A program made the translations under genes and the position numbers. Shown here piece by piece: positions 7,546 through 15,657 of a stretch of 64,000 nt of DNA. Positions within the stretch are counted from its first letter, which is position 1. Each line of letters begins with the position of its first letter. The notes beneath the pieces were generated by a model. That model worked only from the letters and a program-made list of their open reading frames with translations, was not told where the DNA came from and made no database searches. This stretch comes from Lachnospiraceae bacterium. Its GTDB lineage: Bacteria > Bacillota > Clostridia > Lachnospirales > Lachnospiraceae. The DNA lies in the NCBI GenBank assembly GCA_017468395.1, contig JAFUIR010000011.1, forward strand, positions 62,001 through 126,000, given 5' to 3'.

Positions 7546-8949
7546 ATGGAACAAAACAACCAAACCTACCTTGCAACCGAAAAGGTAGGAAAACTAATGG
7601 GCAAGTATGCTGTGCCCTGTATTATTTCACTTTTAGTCGGTGCACTTTACAATATTGTAGACCAGATATTTATCGCAAATGCCGATTATCTTGGATCTTA
7701 TGGCAATGCGGCTAACACAGTGGTATTCCCACTGACTGTTATAGCGCTTGGTATTGCGGTTATGATTGGTGACGGTACTTGTGCTTTTGTCAGTATTTCA
7801 CTCGGTGCAAACAAGAAAGAGGATGCACATAAGAGTGTTGGCAATGCTATTTTGCTTTGTATTATCAGCAGTATTGTACTGACAGCTATCTACCTTATCT
7901 TTAGTAATCCGATTCTGACTGCATTTGGAGGAAGGGTGAATGAAGAAACCTTTACCTACGCAAAAGAGTATTTCTTTTGGATTGCTCTCGGTATGCCGTT
8001 TTACATGTTTGGTCAGGCGATGAATCCGATTATTCGCTCAGATGGTAGCCCGAAGTTTGCGATGTTTGCAACTCTTGCCGGTGCAGTAACAAACCTTATT
8101 CTCGACCCTGTATTCATTTTTCCGATGAAAATGGGAATGAAAGGTGCCGCTATCGCAACTGTTATCGGCCAGATTTTGACCGCAGTATTGTCCCTTTGGT
8201 ATATTTGCCATATGAAATCTATTAAACTTGGCAAGAGCAGTTTTGGCTTTTATGGAAGACTTACAAAGAAGTTTCTCTCCCTTGGTTTTACCAGTTTTCT
8301 TGCACAGATTTCACTTGTTATTTCTATGGCGGCTGTACAGAATATGTGCACCAAATACGGTGCAATGGATGAGATTTTCGGACGGGTAGAATATGCGCAG
8401 ATTCCGCTTGCGGTTCTCGGAATTGTAATGAAATTTTTCCAGATTGCTATTTCAATTGCAATCGGGTTTGCCGCCGGATGTATTCCCATTGTGGGATATA
8501 ACATTGGTGCGAATCGAAAGGACAGAGCAAAGCAACTTTTCACGTATCTTATAATTGCAGAAGCAGCTGTCGGAGTCATTGCTCTTCTGATTGTTGAATT
8601 TTTACCACATCAACTTATTGGCATATTTGGTGCAAATAATGAGAGTGCGTATTACACGGATTTTGCCGTTAAAAGTTTTCGCATTTACCTTTGTATGATG
8701 CCGCTTGCGATGATAAATAAGGGTACTTTTATCTATTTGCAGGCTCTTGGTAAGGCTGTTCTTTCCACAACCATTTCCCTTGCACGAGAAATTATTTTCG
8801 GCGTATTTTTGCCTATTATTTTGCCTATTTTTATGGGATTGGATGGTTTGTTGTGGTCATTCCCGGTGGCGGACATTTTAACCTTTTTGATTGCAGCCGT
8901 CATTATTAGAAAAGTGTATAAAGAATTAAACGGTAAAGTGATCTTTTAA
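7546..8949 (+). CDS. MATE-family multidrug efflux transporter
   Basis: 467 residues, the usual MATE length, with about 12 membrane helices in two repeats. Typical blocks are LMGKYAVPCIISLLVGALYN at the N-terminus, GMPFYMFGQAMNPIIRSDGSP and the repeat-two equivalents GFAAGCIPIVGYNIGANRKD and MMPLAMINKGTFIYLQALG. It resembles MepA/NorM-like Firmicute exporters that extrude cationic drugs with Na+ or H+ antiport. RBS TAGGAGG precedes the ATG. Transcription probably passes through the hairpin at 7483; a terminator follows the stop. Confidence 0.93.
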   Translation: MEQNNQTYLATEKVGKLMGKYAVPCIISLLVGALYNIVDQIFIANADYLGSYGNAANTVVFPLTVIALGIAVMIGDGTCAFVSISLGANKKEDAHKSVGNAILLCIISSIVLTAIYLIFSNPILTAFGGRVNEETFTYAKEYFFWIALGMPFYMFGQAMNPIIRSDGSPKFAMFATLAGAVTNLILDPVFIFPMKMGMKGAAIATVIGQILTAVLSLWYICHMKSIKLGKSSFGFYGRLTKKFLSLGFTSFLAQISLVISMAAVQNMCTKYGAMDEIFGRVEYAQIPLAVLGIVMKFFQIAISIAIGFAAGCIPIVGYNIGANRKDRAKQLFTYLIIAEAAVGVIALLIVEFLPHQLIGIFGANNESAYYTDFAVKSFRIYLCMMPLAMINKGTFIYLQALGKAVLSTTISLAREIIFGVFLPIILPIFMGLDGLLWSFPVADILTFLIAAVIIRKVYKELNGKVIF

Positions 8950-8954
8950 GAGGG

Positions 8955-8991
8955 GGTGTCGTACTAAATAATTAGTGCGGCATCTTTTTTT
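8955..8991 (+). terminator. intrinsic terminator
   Basis: A 12-bp stem (8955-8966 with 8973-8984, three G-U pairs), a 6-base loop and a T-run at 8984-8991. Confidence 0.85.
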
Positions 8992-9009
8992 GGGGAATAA
9001 AAAAATATC

Positions 9010-9054
9010 TTGACATATTGACAAAAACAGAAATATAATATATGTTATATAACA
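9010..9054 (+). promoter_or_regulatory. promoter with candidate TetR operator
   Basis: TTGACA (9010-9015), 18-bp spacer, TATAAT (9034-9039). A second TTGACA at 9018-9023 makes a short direct repeat. A perfect 12-bp palindrome, TGTTATATAACA (9043-9054), lies at the expected transcription start and is a plausible autoregulatory operator. Confidence 0.65.
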
Positions 9055-9077
9055 AGAATTATAAAAGGAGTGTATTT

Positions 9078-9662
9078 ATGCCGCCAAAAGCAAGAATTTC
9101 AAAGGAAATGATTATAGAGGAAGCATTTCAGATTGCACGGACAGAGGGTGCAGATAAGATAACCGCCCGCAGTATTTCCCAGCGGTTAAAGTGTTCCACT
9201 CAGCCGGTACTGTATTATTTTACGACGGTGGAGGAAATAAAAGCAGCGGTTTACCGGAAGGCCGATGAGTATCATACCGGTTGGTTGATGAATTTGGAGC
9301 ATGACTGTGAAAACCCCATGCTTGGCATTGGAATGAATTATATCCGCTTCGCGGTGGAGGAGAAAAATTTGTTTCATCTTTTGTTTCAGTCGGGTGAATT
9401 TTCGGGAGCCGGTCTGATGGATTTGGTGCAGTTGGAAGAACTGGCGCCTGTTTTGCAAGTGTTACAGCAGGAGGCTGAACTGACGGAAGTAGAGGCAAAG
9501 GAGGTATTTAGTACTTTATTTGTTTTTGTTCATGGATACGCCAGCATGTTTGCAAATAACGAAATGGTTTATGATGAGAAACTTTTAGAGACATTATTAA
9601 CAAAGGTATTTTATGGTGCAATTTACGCCACGAAGGAGGTCAAAGATGAAGAAGATTTATGA
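9078..9662 (+). CDS. TetR/AcrR-family transcriptional regulator
   Basis: 194 residues with an N-terminal TetR helix-turn-helix: ISKEMIIEEAFQIARTEG, then ITARSISQRLKCSTQPVLYY with the typical recognition helix ending in YYF. The C-terminal ligand domain is of the TetR_C_33-like kind and has no assigned inducer. The start at 9078 follows AAAGGAG; an upstream in-frame ATG at 9042 lies in the operator region and lacks an RBS. It overlaps the next CPBP gene by 17 bp, so both are likely co-expressed and autoregulated. The MATE gene upstream is a possible second target. Confidence 0.88.
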   Translation: MPPKARISKEMIIEEAFQIARTEGADKITARSISQRLKCSTQPVLYYFTTVEEIKAAVYRKADEYHTGWLMNLEHDCENPMLGIGMNYIRFAVEEKNLFHLLFQSGEFSGAGLMDLVQLEELAPVLQVLQQEAELTEVEAKEVFSTLFVFVHGYASMFANNEMVYDEKLLETLLTKVFYGAIYATKEVKDEEDL

Positions 9663-10365
9663 GAAGAATGAGTTGAATTTTGCATTAATATGGATTGGTA
9701 TTTATGTTGTGTTGTTTAGTGTCTGTGATAGCGTTTCGGAAACTATAGGAATTGCCAAGATAGTGACAGCACCGGTTTGCATGGCATTAGCGCTTATAAT
9801 GTTTCTTTGGATTAGTAAAAATAATCTGAAGGAAAAATATGGTCTTTGCTCATTTAAATCAAGCGCAAAGAAGTATCTGTATTTTATTCCCCTTGTGTTA
9901 TTGGCATCAGTTAATCTTTGGTGGGGATTTCGGCTGAATTTGACTTTGGTTGAAACTATTCTTTATATTATAAGTATGATGTTTGTAGGATTTTTGGAGG
10001 AAGTGATTTTTAGAGGCTTCTTGTTTAAAGCAATCTGCAAGACTAATGTAAAACAGGCTATTATTATTTCCAGTATTACCTTTGGGTTCGGTCATATCGT
10101 GAATTTACTTAACGGAAGAGACATTCCGGCAACACTGATACAGATATGTTATGCAGTTGCCATTGGTTTTCTCTTTACAATTATTTTTTATAAAGGAAAA
10201 AGTCTTTGGCCGTGTATCATTACACATTCTGTCCTTAACAGTTTGAGCGTATTTGCAAATGAAGAAGTGATAACCATACCTAAGCATCTGGCTGTATGTA
10301 TATTCCTATGTGTTGTTTCCATTGGGTATACAATGTACATTTTGAAAAAAACTGAGAAGGAATAG
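9646..10365 (+). CDS. CPBP intramembrane glutamic/metalloprotease
   Basis: 239 residues with about seven or eight membrane helices. CPBP (Abi/CAAX protease, Rce1-like) motifs are present: motif 1 LEEVIFRGFLF with the EE and R residues, motif 2 FGFGHIVN with the His, and a final ITHSVLNSL. Bacterial members act in bacteriocin self-immunity, peptide maturation or signalling. The start at 9646 has an excellent AAGGAGG RBS inside the end of the TetR gene. The pairing with TetR suggests inducible expression. Confidence 0.87.
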   Translation: MKKIYEKNELNFALIWIGIYVVLFSVCDSVSETIGIAKIVTAPVCMALALIMFLWISKNNLKEKYGLCSFKSSAKKYLYFIPLVLLASVNLWWGFRLNLTLVETILYIISMMFVGFLEEVIFRGFLFKAICKTNVKQAIIISSITFGFGHIVNLLNGRDIPATLIQICYAVAIGFLFTIIFYKGKSLWPCIITHSVLNSLSVFANEEVITIPKHLAVCIFLCVVSIGYTMYILKKTEKE

Positions 10366-10395
10366 CAAATTTGAAAAATTTATTTGGAGGTGCCT

Positions 10396-10860
10396 ATGAA
10401 AATAGAAAAATGCATAAAAGAATCTTTTGTAGTAATTGGTAAGGAAGGCTCTACTCTTGACGGAAATGATTTTATCGGGAGATTATGGGAGGATGCGAAC
10501 TCCCATTTTAACGAAGTGCAACATTTGGCCAAAAAAGATGAGAGCGGAAATATAGTTGGAATTTGGGGAGCAATGTCCGATTTTTCTCATTCGTTCAATC
10601 CATGGCAGGATAATTTCAGTAAAGGCTTATATCTCGCCGGAGTAGAGTGCACTGACAATGCGGAGGCACCAAAAGGATGGACAAAATGGGTGATTCCCGG
10701 ATATGAATACCTTTATGTGGAGTGTGAAGATGGAAACACTTTTCCTCAAGTAATAGATTATATGCATCAAAATAATATTGCACTGGTGGGCGCAGTACAT
10801 GATTTTACTTGTCCCGAAACAGGGAAAAATTACATGTTCTTCCCTATAAGTAGAATCTAG
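10396..10860 (+). CDS. GyrI-like effector-binding domain protein
   Basis: 154 residues, a stand-alone GyrI-like/AraC effector-binding domain (SOUL-like fold). Typical features are IKESFVVIGKEG at the start, IVGIWGAMSD in the middle, the YLAGVEC strand, WVIPGYEYLYVEC and the closing KNYMFFPI. Such proteins bind small hydrophobic or cationic ligands, and some hydrolyse cyclopropanoid toxins. No DNA-binding domain is attached. Start chosen at 10396, after TTTGGAGG. A nucleoside phosphorylase gene follows 19 bp later. Confidence 0.8.
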   Translation: MKIEKCIKESFVVIGKEGSTLDGNDFIGRLWEDANSHFNEVQHLAKKDESGNIVGIWGAMSDFSHSFNPWQDNFSKGLYLAGVECTDNAEAPKGWTKWVIPGYEYLYVECEDGNTFPQVIDYMHQNNIALVGAVHDFTCPETGKNYMFFPISRI

Positions 10861-10879
10861 CGGAGGCGGAGCAGAAGTT

Positions 10880-11641
10880 ATGATAACGGAAAATAAGTAT
10901 CCAATACTGGAATTTGATGATAACAAAACAGCAAAATTGAATCCTACAAATTTTGCGGAAACGCCCTTTGAAACAAACAAAATGGTTATCACCTTTTTCC
11001 CCGAGGTTATGGACAAGTTGGCAGCGGAAGGAAAGATAACACCGGAAAGAACTATCGGCGGTGAAAATCCGGTTTATGTGTATCGCTTTGCGGACACAGA
11101 CATTTTGATTACGCTGGGACAGGTGGGCTGTCCGGCATGTGCAGGAAATTTGGATCTCTTTAATGCTATGGGTATTACGCAGGTTATGTTTTGCGGTGGT
11201 GGCGGAGTACTTGATAAAAATATCGAAGTAGGACAGATTCTTGTGGTGGACGGTGCCATCAGGGATGAAGGCTTTTCCTACCACTACATAGAGCCCTCAA
11301 GATACATTTATACCAACCCGGAAGTTACAGAGAAAATTGTCCGCTACATGGAAGAGAACACCATCTCCTACCTTCGCGGAATCACATGGACAACGGACGC
11401 TATTTTTAGGGAGACCGTTGACCGAATTGCAGGTCGAAAAGAAGAAGGCGCAAAGATTGTAGAGATGGAACAGGCCGGATGCATTGCGGTGGCACAGTTT
11501 AGGGATTTTGCATACGGAGCACTCATATATGGAGGCGATGATGTCTCCCAGGAAGAGTGGAGCGACAGAAGTTGGCGAAGCCGGGAAGGCATCCGCTACG
11601 ACCTGGTGATGCTTTGCAAAAAATTGGTTGAAATCATTTAG
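10880..11641 (+). CDS. nucleoside phosphorylase (PNP/UDP family)
   Basis: 253 residues of the phosphorylase superfamily. Visible elements are the phosphate/ribose-site strand FCGGGGVLDKNIEVGQILVV, the base-binding RDEGFSYHYIEPS and the family's MEQAGCIAVAQFR, in which MEQA replaces the more common MEMA/EMEGA. It should cleave purine or pyrimidine nucleosides with phosphate in the cytoplasm. The nearest relatives are uridine phosphorylase-like proteins, but the substrate is not settled. RBS GGAGGCGGAG precedes the ATG. Confidence 0.82.
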   Translation: MITENKYPILEFDDNKTAKLNPTNFAETPFETNKMVITFFPEVMDKLAAEGKITPERTIGGENPVYVYRFADTDILITLGQVGCPACAGNLDLFNAMGITQVMFCGGGGVLDKNIEVGQILVVDGAIRDEGFSYHYIEPSRYIYTNPEVTEKIVRYMEENTISYLRGITWTTDAIFRETVDRIAGRKEEGAKIVEMEQAGCIAVAQFRDFAYGALIYGGDDVSQEEWSDRSWRSREGIRYDLVMLCKKLVEII

Positions 11642-11747
11642 ATATATGGGCGGCTTTTTACTCAAAATATCAAGAATCACTCCATAGAATCTGCTATGAT
11701 AAAGTTACGGTACCGGAAAGTAGCATGTGAAAGGAAGGGTGGGTGAA

Positions 11748-12548
11748 ATGAACAATCTGGAGTTATTATCTGCGTCCTTGGCGTATATGGAAGACCACCT
11801 TTGCGAAGATATTAAAACAGAGGATGTAGCTAAAGAATGTTATTGTTCAAAATCAACCCTGGAAAAACTGTTTCGATGTGTGGAGCATATCTCTGTTCAC
11901 GATTATATTGTGAGGAGACGAATGATGAAAGCAGCTCGTTTGATGCTGGAAAATCAGGAAATGGCAATTTTGGACATTGCACTGATGTATGGTTATAGCA
12001 CAAATGAATCTTTCACCCGCGCATTTAAGCAGGTGTGGCACTGTAAACCTTCCGAATTCCGGAAAAACAGCCGGTTTTCGGAGTTGTTCCCAAGGTTTGT
12101 TGTACCCTTGGAGAGTGGAGATGATTATATGAGAAACCGTAGACATGTAGATATTAGTGAGTTATATGATTTATTCCGTAACAGGCAGGACTGTTATTTT
12201 GTTTGCTGTGATATTGCGTACATGATAAAGATTAATGAAATATCCAGAAAAGCAGGGGATTTGGCAATTATTGAAGAAATGCGCCGAATGGAAGAATGCA
12301 GCGGACCGGAAGACGTTGTGTTCCGTATCGGCGGTGATGAGTTTGCACTTCTGACAAACAGCAGCGATAAAAATTATGCTGAAGAAATTGCTGCAAAAAT
12401 CCGGGCATTAAACGGAACTACTTTTGAATATGAGGGACAGCAGATTCCCTTGAATCTTTATGCCAGTGTGGCGCAGTTTCAGGAATCACCGTTACGATAC
12501 AATGAACTTTTTACAAGTTTACATACAGCCATTAAGGAAAGCAAGTAA
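11748..12548 (+). CDS. AraC-type HTH fused to GGDEF domain
   Basis: 266 residues. Residues 1-105 form an N-terminal AraC DNA-binding domain with two helix-turn-helices; the second, IALMYGYSTNESFTRAFKQV, ends in the canonical KPSEFRK. Residues 145-266 are a compact GGDEF domain: FVCCDIAYMIKINEISRKAG corresponds to the DxDxFKxIND..GH block, and VVFRIGGDEFALL (GGDEF at 195-199) is intact. FK and GH are replaced, so cyclase activity is uncertain; it may bind nucleotide instead. The order is reversed from ordinary AraC proteins. Start chosen at 11748 after GGAAGGG, over a GTG 21 bp upstream. Confidence 0.8.
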   Translation: MNNLELLSASLAYMEDHLCEDIKTEDVAKECYCSKSTLEKLFRCVEHISVHDYIVRRRMMKAARLMLENQEMAILDIALMYGYSTNESFTRAFKQVWHCKPSEFRKNSRFSELFPRFVVPLESGDDYMRNRRHVDISELYDLFRNRQDCYFVCCDIAYMIKINEISRKAGDLAIIEEMRRMEECSGPEDVVFRIGGDEFALLTNSSDKNYAEEIAAKIRALNGTTFEYEGQQIPLNLYASVAQFQESPLRYNELFTSLHTAIKESK

Positions 12549-12566
12549 ACAGATAGTGGAAAACAC

Positions 12567-12595
12567 TTGACAGTTTAATTTCCCAAGACTATATT
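12567..12595 (+). promoter_or_regulatory. promoter of ABC-F leader
   Basis: TTGACA (12567-12572), 17-bp spacer, TATATT (12590-12595). Transcription would start near 12602, giving a leader of about 240 nt before the ABC-F start codon. Confidence 0.75.
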
Positions 12596-12631
12596 AAAAA
12601 CAGAATAATGAAAGGTAGGTTGCGAAACAGA

Positions 12632-12655
12632 ATGTTTAAGATTTTTTCTTGCTAA
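12632..12655 (+). CDS. candidate leader peptide MFKIFSC
   Basis: A seven-codon ORF ending at TAA 12653-12655, preceded by AAAGGTAGG about 12 bp upstream. An in-frame ATG at 12608 would give a 15-residue version but lacks an RBS. Its position, between the promoter and an alternating hairpin leader upstream of an antibiotic-resistance ABC-F gene, is that of drug-sensing stalling peptides. Translation is not proven. Confidence 0.45.
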   Translation: MFKIFSC

Positions 12656-12669
12656 CATGTAACTTTATA

Positions 12670-12818
12670 GGTACGACGAAGAAGCAGAGAGCGAGGGTGC
12701 TTTCGGCTTAGGCTTTGTCGTGTACCGGCAGGAAAAATCATTCTCATACGCATACTGTTTATATGGATAAACGAAAAGTGCAGAGGATTTTCTGCACTTT
12801 TTTTTGTGCACGACAAAG
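12670..12818 (+). promoter_or_regulatory. alternating-structure leader (attenuator) of ABC-F gene
   Basis: Three segments can pair in competing ways. Segment A GGTACGACGAAG (12670-12681) pairs with B CTTTGTCGTGTACC (12713-12726) through 5 + 7 bp around a two-base bulge. B also pairs perfectly over 10 bp (12713-12722) with C CACGACAAAG (12809-12818), which lies just before the ABC-F Shine-Dalgarno and after a terminator hairpin. A:B and B:C exclude each other, the layout of a transcription or translation attenuator controlled by ribosome stalling. Confidence 0.65.
12774..12805 (+). terminator. leader terminator upstream of ABC-F gene
   Basis: An 11-bp stem, AAAAGTGCAGA with TCTGCACTTTT (12774-12784 and 12791-12801), a 6-base loop and a run of T to 12805. 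It lies 34 bp before the start codon with no second promoter between, so expression needs readthrough. Confidence 0.85.
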
Positions 12819-12839
12819 CACTTTGAAAGGAGGGATTTT

Positions 12840-14324
12840 ATGTCCTTGATTAGTGTAAATCATTTAACTTTTTACTATGAAGGCAGTTTTGACAATGTTT
12901 TTGAAGATGTGTCATTCCAGATTGATTCCGATTGGAGGCTTGGTTTCGTAGCCAGAAACGGCAGAGGAAAGACGACCTTCTTAAATTTGCTCATGGGAAA
13001 ATACGAGTATCGGGGCAGTATTACGGCTTCGGAAAAATTCGATTATTTTCCTTTTGAAGTGGAAGATGCATCCAAAAACACGTTGGAGATTGTAGACGGT
13101 ATTTTTCCTGACAATGAGTTCTGGAAAATTTGCAGGGAACTGACTTTGCTTCAGGTGGATGCAGAGGTATTGTACAGACCTTTTGAAACCTTGAGTTTTG
13201 GAGAACAGACCAAGGTAATGCTGGCGGTTTTGTTTTCCATGGAGGAACATTTTTTACTGATTGATGAGCCCACCAACCATTTAGATGCACCGGCCAGGGA
13301 ATTGGTAAGGGATTATTTAAAGCAGAAAAAAGGGTTTATTTTGGTTTCCCATGACAGAGATTTTTTGGATCAATGCATCGACCATGTGCTTGTCATTAAT
13401 AAGACTAATATTGAGGTTTTTCAGGGCAATTTCAGTACTTGGTGGGAGAATAAAAACCGCCGGGATGCTTTTGAACTGGCTGAAAATGAGAAACTGAAAA
13501 AAGAGATTGGCAGACTGGAAGCCTCTGCCCGAAGAACAGCGGATTGGGCGAAAGATATAGAAGCTTCCAAGATAGGGAAGCGGTCCGACAAGATTGAGTG
13601 GGCGATAGACTCCCGTGCGTATATCGGAGAGAAATCCCGCAGAATGTCCCAGAGAAGAAAGAACTTAGAGCGCAGGCAGACCCGTGCCATCGAGGAAAAA
13701 TCGGCGTTACTTCACAACATTGAATCTGCGGAGGTTTTGAAGTTATTTCCACAAAGGCACCACAAAGAAGTGCTTGTGAAAATGGAGGATGTGAGGATTT
13801 CCTATGGTTCTAAGATGCTTCCGGCTGTGAATCTGGAAATCCGTAACGGGGATAGGGTGGTGCTGCAGGGAGCCAACGGCTGTGGAAAATCCAGCGTCAT
13901 AAAGGCGCTTTTACAGGCGGTTTCTTACACCGGCACTGCCAATACTGCAAGCGGGCTTATTATTTCTTACGTTTCCCAAGACACATCTCATTTAAACGGC
14001 ACGTTGGCAGAGTACGCTGAGGCACAGGGGATTGACTTGACGGTTTTTCTGGCTCTTCTTCGGAAGTTGGATTTTTCCCGTGCGCAGTTTGAAAAGAAGA
14101 TGGAAGACTATAGCGGCGGTCAAAAAAAGAAGGTGCTGTTGGCGGCAAGCCTTTGCAAACAGGCGCATTTGTACATATGGGATGAGCCATTGAACTTTAT
14201 TGACGTCTTCTCCCGAATGCAGTTGGAGAGCCTGATTTTGGAGTTTAAACCGACTATGCTTTTAGTGGAACATGACAAGACTTTTGTGGAGAAGGTGGCA
14301 ACGAAAAATCTGCTTATCACCTAA
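12840..14324 (+). CDS. Lsa-family ABC-F ribosomal protection protein
   Basis: 494 residues, two ABC cassettes without membrane domains. Cassette 1: Walker A ARNGRGKTT, signature LSFGEQTKV, Walker B LLIDEPTNHLD. The linker (about 190-305) is the arginine/lysine-rich antibiotic-resistance domain. Cassette 2: GANGCGKSS, DYSGGQKKKV and YIWDEPLNFIDVFSRMQ. The opening SLISVNHLTFYYEGSFDNVF and this last motif are characteristic of Lsa/Vga-type proteins, which dislodge lincosamides, streptogramin A and pleuromutilins from the ribosome. Start at 12840 after GAAAGGAGG. Expression is probably drug-induced through its leader. Confidence 0.88.
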   Translation: MSLISVNHLTFYYEGSFDNVFEDVSFQIDSDWRLGFVARNGRGKTTFLNLLMGKYEYRGSITASEKFDYFPFEVEDASKNTLEIVDGIFPDNEFWKICRELTLLQVDAEVLYRPFETLSFGEQTKVMLAVLFSMEEHFLLIDEPTNHLDAPARELVRDYLKQKKGFILVSHDRDFLDQCIDHVLVINKTNIEVFQGNFSTWWENKNRRDAFELAENEKLKKEIGRLEASARRTADWAKDIEASKIGKRSDKIEWAIDSRAYIGEKSRRMSQRRKNLERRQTRAIEEKSALLHNIESAEVLKLFPQRHHKEVLVKMEDVRISYGSKMLPAVNLEIRNGDRVVLQGANGCGKSSVIKALLQAVSYTGTANTASGLIISYVSQDTSHLNGTLAEYAEAQGIDLTVFLALLRKLDFSRAQFEKKMEDYSGGQKKKVLLAASLCKQAHLYIWDEPLNFIDVFSRMQLESLILEFKPTMLLVEHDKTFVEKVATKNLLIT

Positions 14325-14371
14325 TATTTACCATGTTAAAAATTCTTTAAGATTCCTTAAGAATTATTGAA

Positions 14372-14401
14372 TTGTCAGAAAAATTATGATACCTTTATAG
14401 T
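14372..14401 (+). promoter_or_regulatory. promoter of the ZorAB-like operon
   Basis: TTGTCA (14372-14377), 18-bp spacer, TATAGT (14396-14401). It lies in the 180-bp gap after the ABC-F gene. Confidence 0.55.
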
Positions 14402-14407
14402 AGCAAT

Positions 14408-14442
14408 AGCGCCGGTGTGAATGGCATCACTGGCGCTGTTTT
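14408..14442 (+). terminator. GC-rich hairpin at the expected 5' end of the operon mRNA
   Basis: AGCGCCGGTG pairs with CACTGGCGCT (14408-14417 and 14428-14437, one G-U), followed by only GTTTT. It begins where the 14372 promoter should start transcription. It may be a weak terminator/attenuator, a 5' stabilising stem, or the end of the ABC-F transcript. Confidence 0.5.
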
Positions 14443-14505
14443 GACCACGAAACTGACAACTTACAAAGGCAACGCGTGTCTATGGGGCACGGGAGGAGAG
14501 TGCGA

Positions 14506-15657
14506 ATGAAAAACAGACTTTACTATTTATTATTTATCTGCTATGCGGTGGTGTTTGCAATAATTTTATATGTAAACGGTATCTTTACCGGCGAAGTAAC
14601 AGATTTTGTAAATGTGGCGATTAATATAGGATTTTTGCTCATTATCGGTGTGCTCTTTGTCATATCCACAGTGAGTTTTACAAGACTTAACAGTTGTACT
14701 GCGGAGCTGGAGAACATGACATGGGCGCTTCAGCAGGAGTATACTGCTTCCGGCGGAAAAAATCTTGCGGAACTTTACATGGAAAAGAAAGACTTTTTTG
14801 ACAACGATGAACTTCGGGAAGCATATAGCAAATATCGTACACGGATTAAAAGTTACCGCACCAGAAGAGGGTATTCAAATACCTGCGACCTTGAGGAATA
14901 TATCAATGAAGATTTGATTGACCAGGTGGGAATGAACTTTTTTAACGCCGGTATTTCCGGAACTATGACAGGTTTGGGTATTTTGGGTACGTTCCTTGGT
15001 CTGTCTCTTGGTCTGGGTTCCTTTAACGGAGATGATATTTATACAATCTCAGATAATGTGGGTCCCCTGCTTTCCGGTATGAAGGTGGCTTTCCACACTT
15101 CTGTATACGGTATTTTCTTCTCCCTTATTTTTAACTTTTCATATAGAAGTATTATGTCTGATGCCTATGATAAATTGGACAATTTCTTAAATGCTTACAG
15201 GCAGTATGCGATGCCTATTGTGGCAACCGAAGATGAAAATATGTCTGCAATGCTTGTTTATCAGGCAAATATGAACAATTCCTTAAAGCAGATGTTGGAA
15301 CTGATGAAAGGTAATGCCATGGAGCAGACGGCAGGTGTTGAGCGCATCGTAAACCGCTTTATGGTGCAGATGAACGATGCTCTTGGTACGAATTTCGAGA
15401 AACTTGGCAATGATTTGAAGAAGTCTTGTGATGCGCAACTTAACTTTGCGGCAAACAGCAGAGACTTGATGAAGGCGGCTTCTGCGATGCTTGAAACGAA
15501 CCGGGAAGCCCAAGAGAGATTTGCTATGTTGGCGGAAAGTCAGGAAACTTTCGCAAAAGAACTTTTGGCACAAAAGGAAGAAATTGCGGCAACTTGTGAC
15601 GAAATCGGTAACCAGTTATATGCATTTGACCAGATGAGGAAATTGTATGAAAAATAG
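14506..15657 (+). CDS. MotA/TolQ/ExbB-family proton channel, ZorA-like
   Basis: 383 residues. Four membrane helices are visible: 5-26, 36-57, 148-170 (NAGISGTMTGLGILGTFLGL) and 193-214 (KVAFHTSVYGIFFSLIFNFS), with a cytoplasmic domain between TM2 and TM3. The last two match the channel helices of MotA/TolQ/ExbB and of ZorA from the Zorya anti-phage system. A tail of about 165 residues after TM4 is helical and probably coiled coil; in ZorA an elongated cytoplasmic tail transmits the signal. RBS GGGAGGAG supports 14506 over an upstream GTG. It overlaps the next gene by 11 bp. Confidence 0.82.
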   Translation: MKNRLYYLLFICYAVVFAIILYVNGIFTGEVTDFVNVAINIGFLLIIGVLFVISTVSFTRLNSCTAELENMTWALQQEYTASGGKNLAELYMEKKDFFDNDELREAYSKYRTRIKSYRTRRGYSNTCDLEEYINEDLIDQVGMNFFNAGISGTMTGLGILGTFLGLSLGLGSFNGDDIYTISDNVGPLLSGMKVAFHTSVYGIFFSLIFNFSYRSIMSDAYDKLDNFLNAYRQYAMPIVATEDENMSAMLVYQANMNNSLKQMLELMKGNAMEQTAGVERIVNRFMVQMNDALGTNFEKLGNDLKKSCDAQLNFAANSRDLMKAASAMLETNREAQERFAMLAESQETFAKELLAQKEEIAATCDEIGNQLYAFDQMRKLYEK

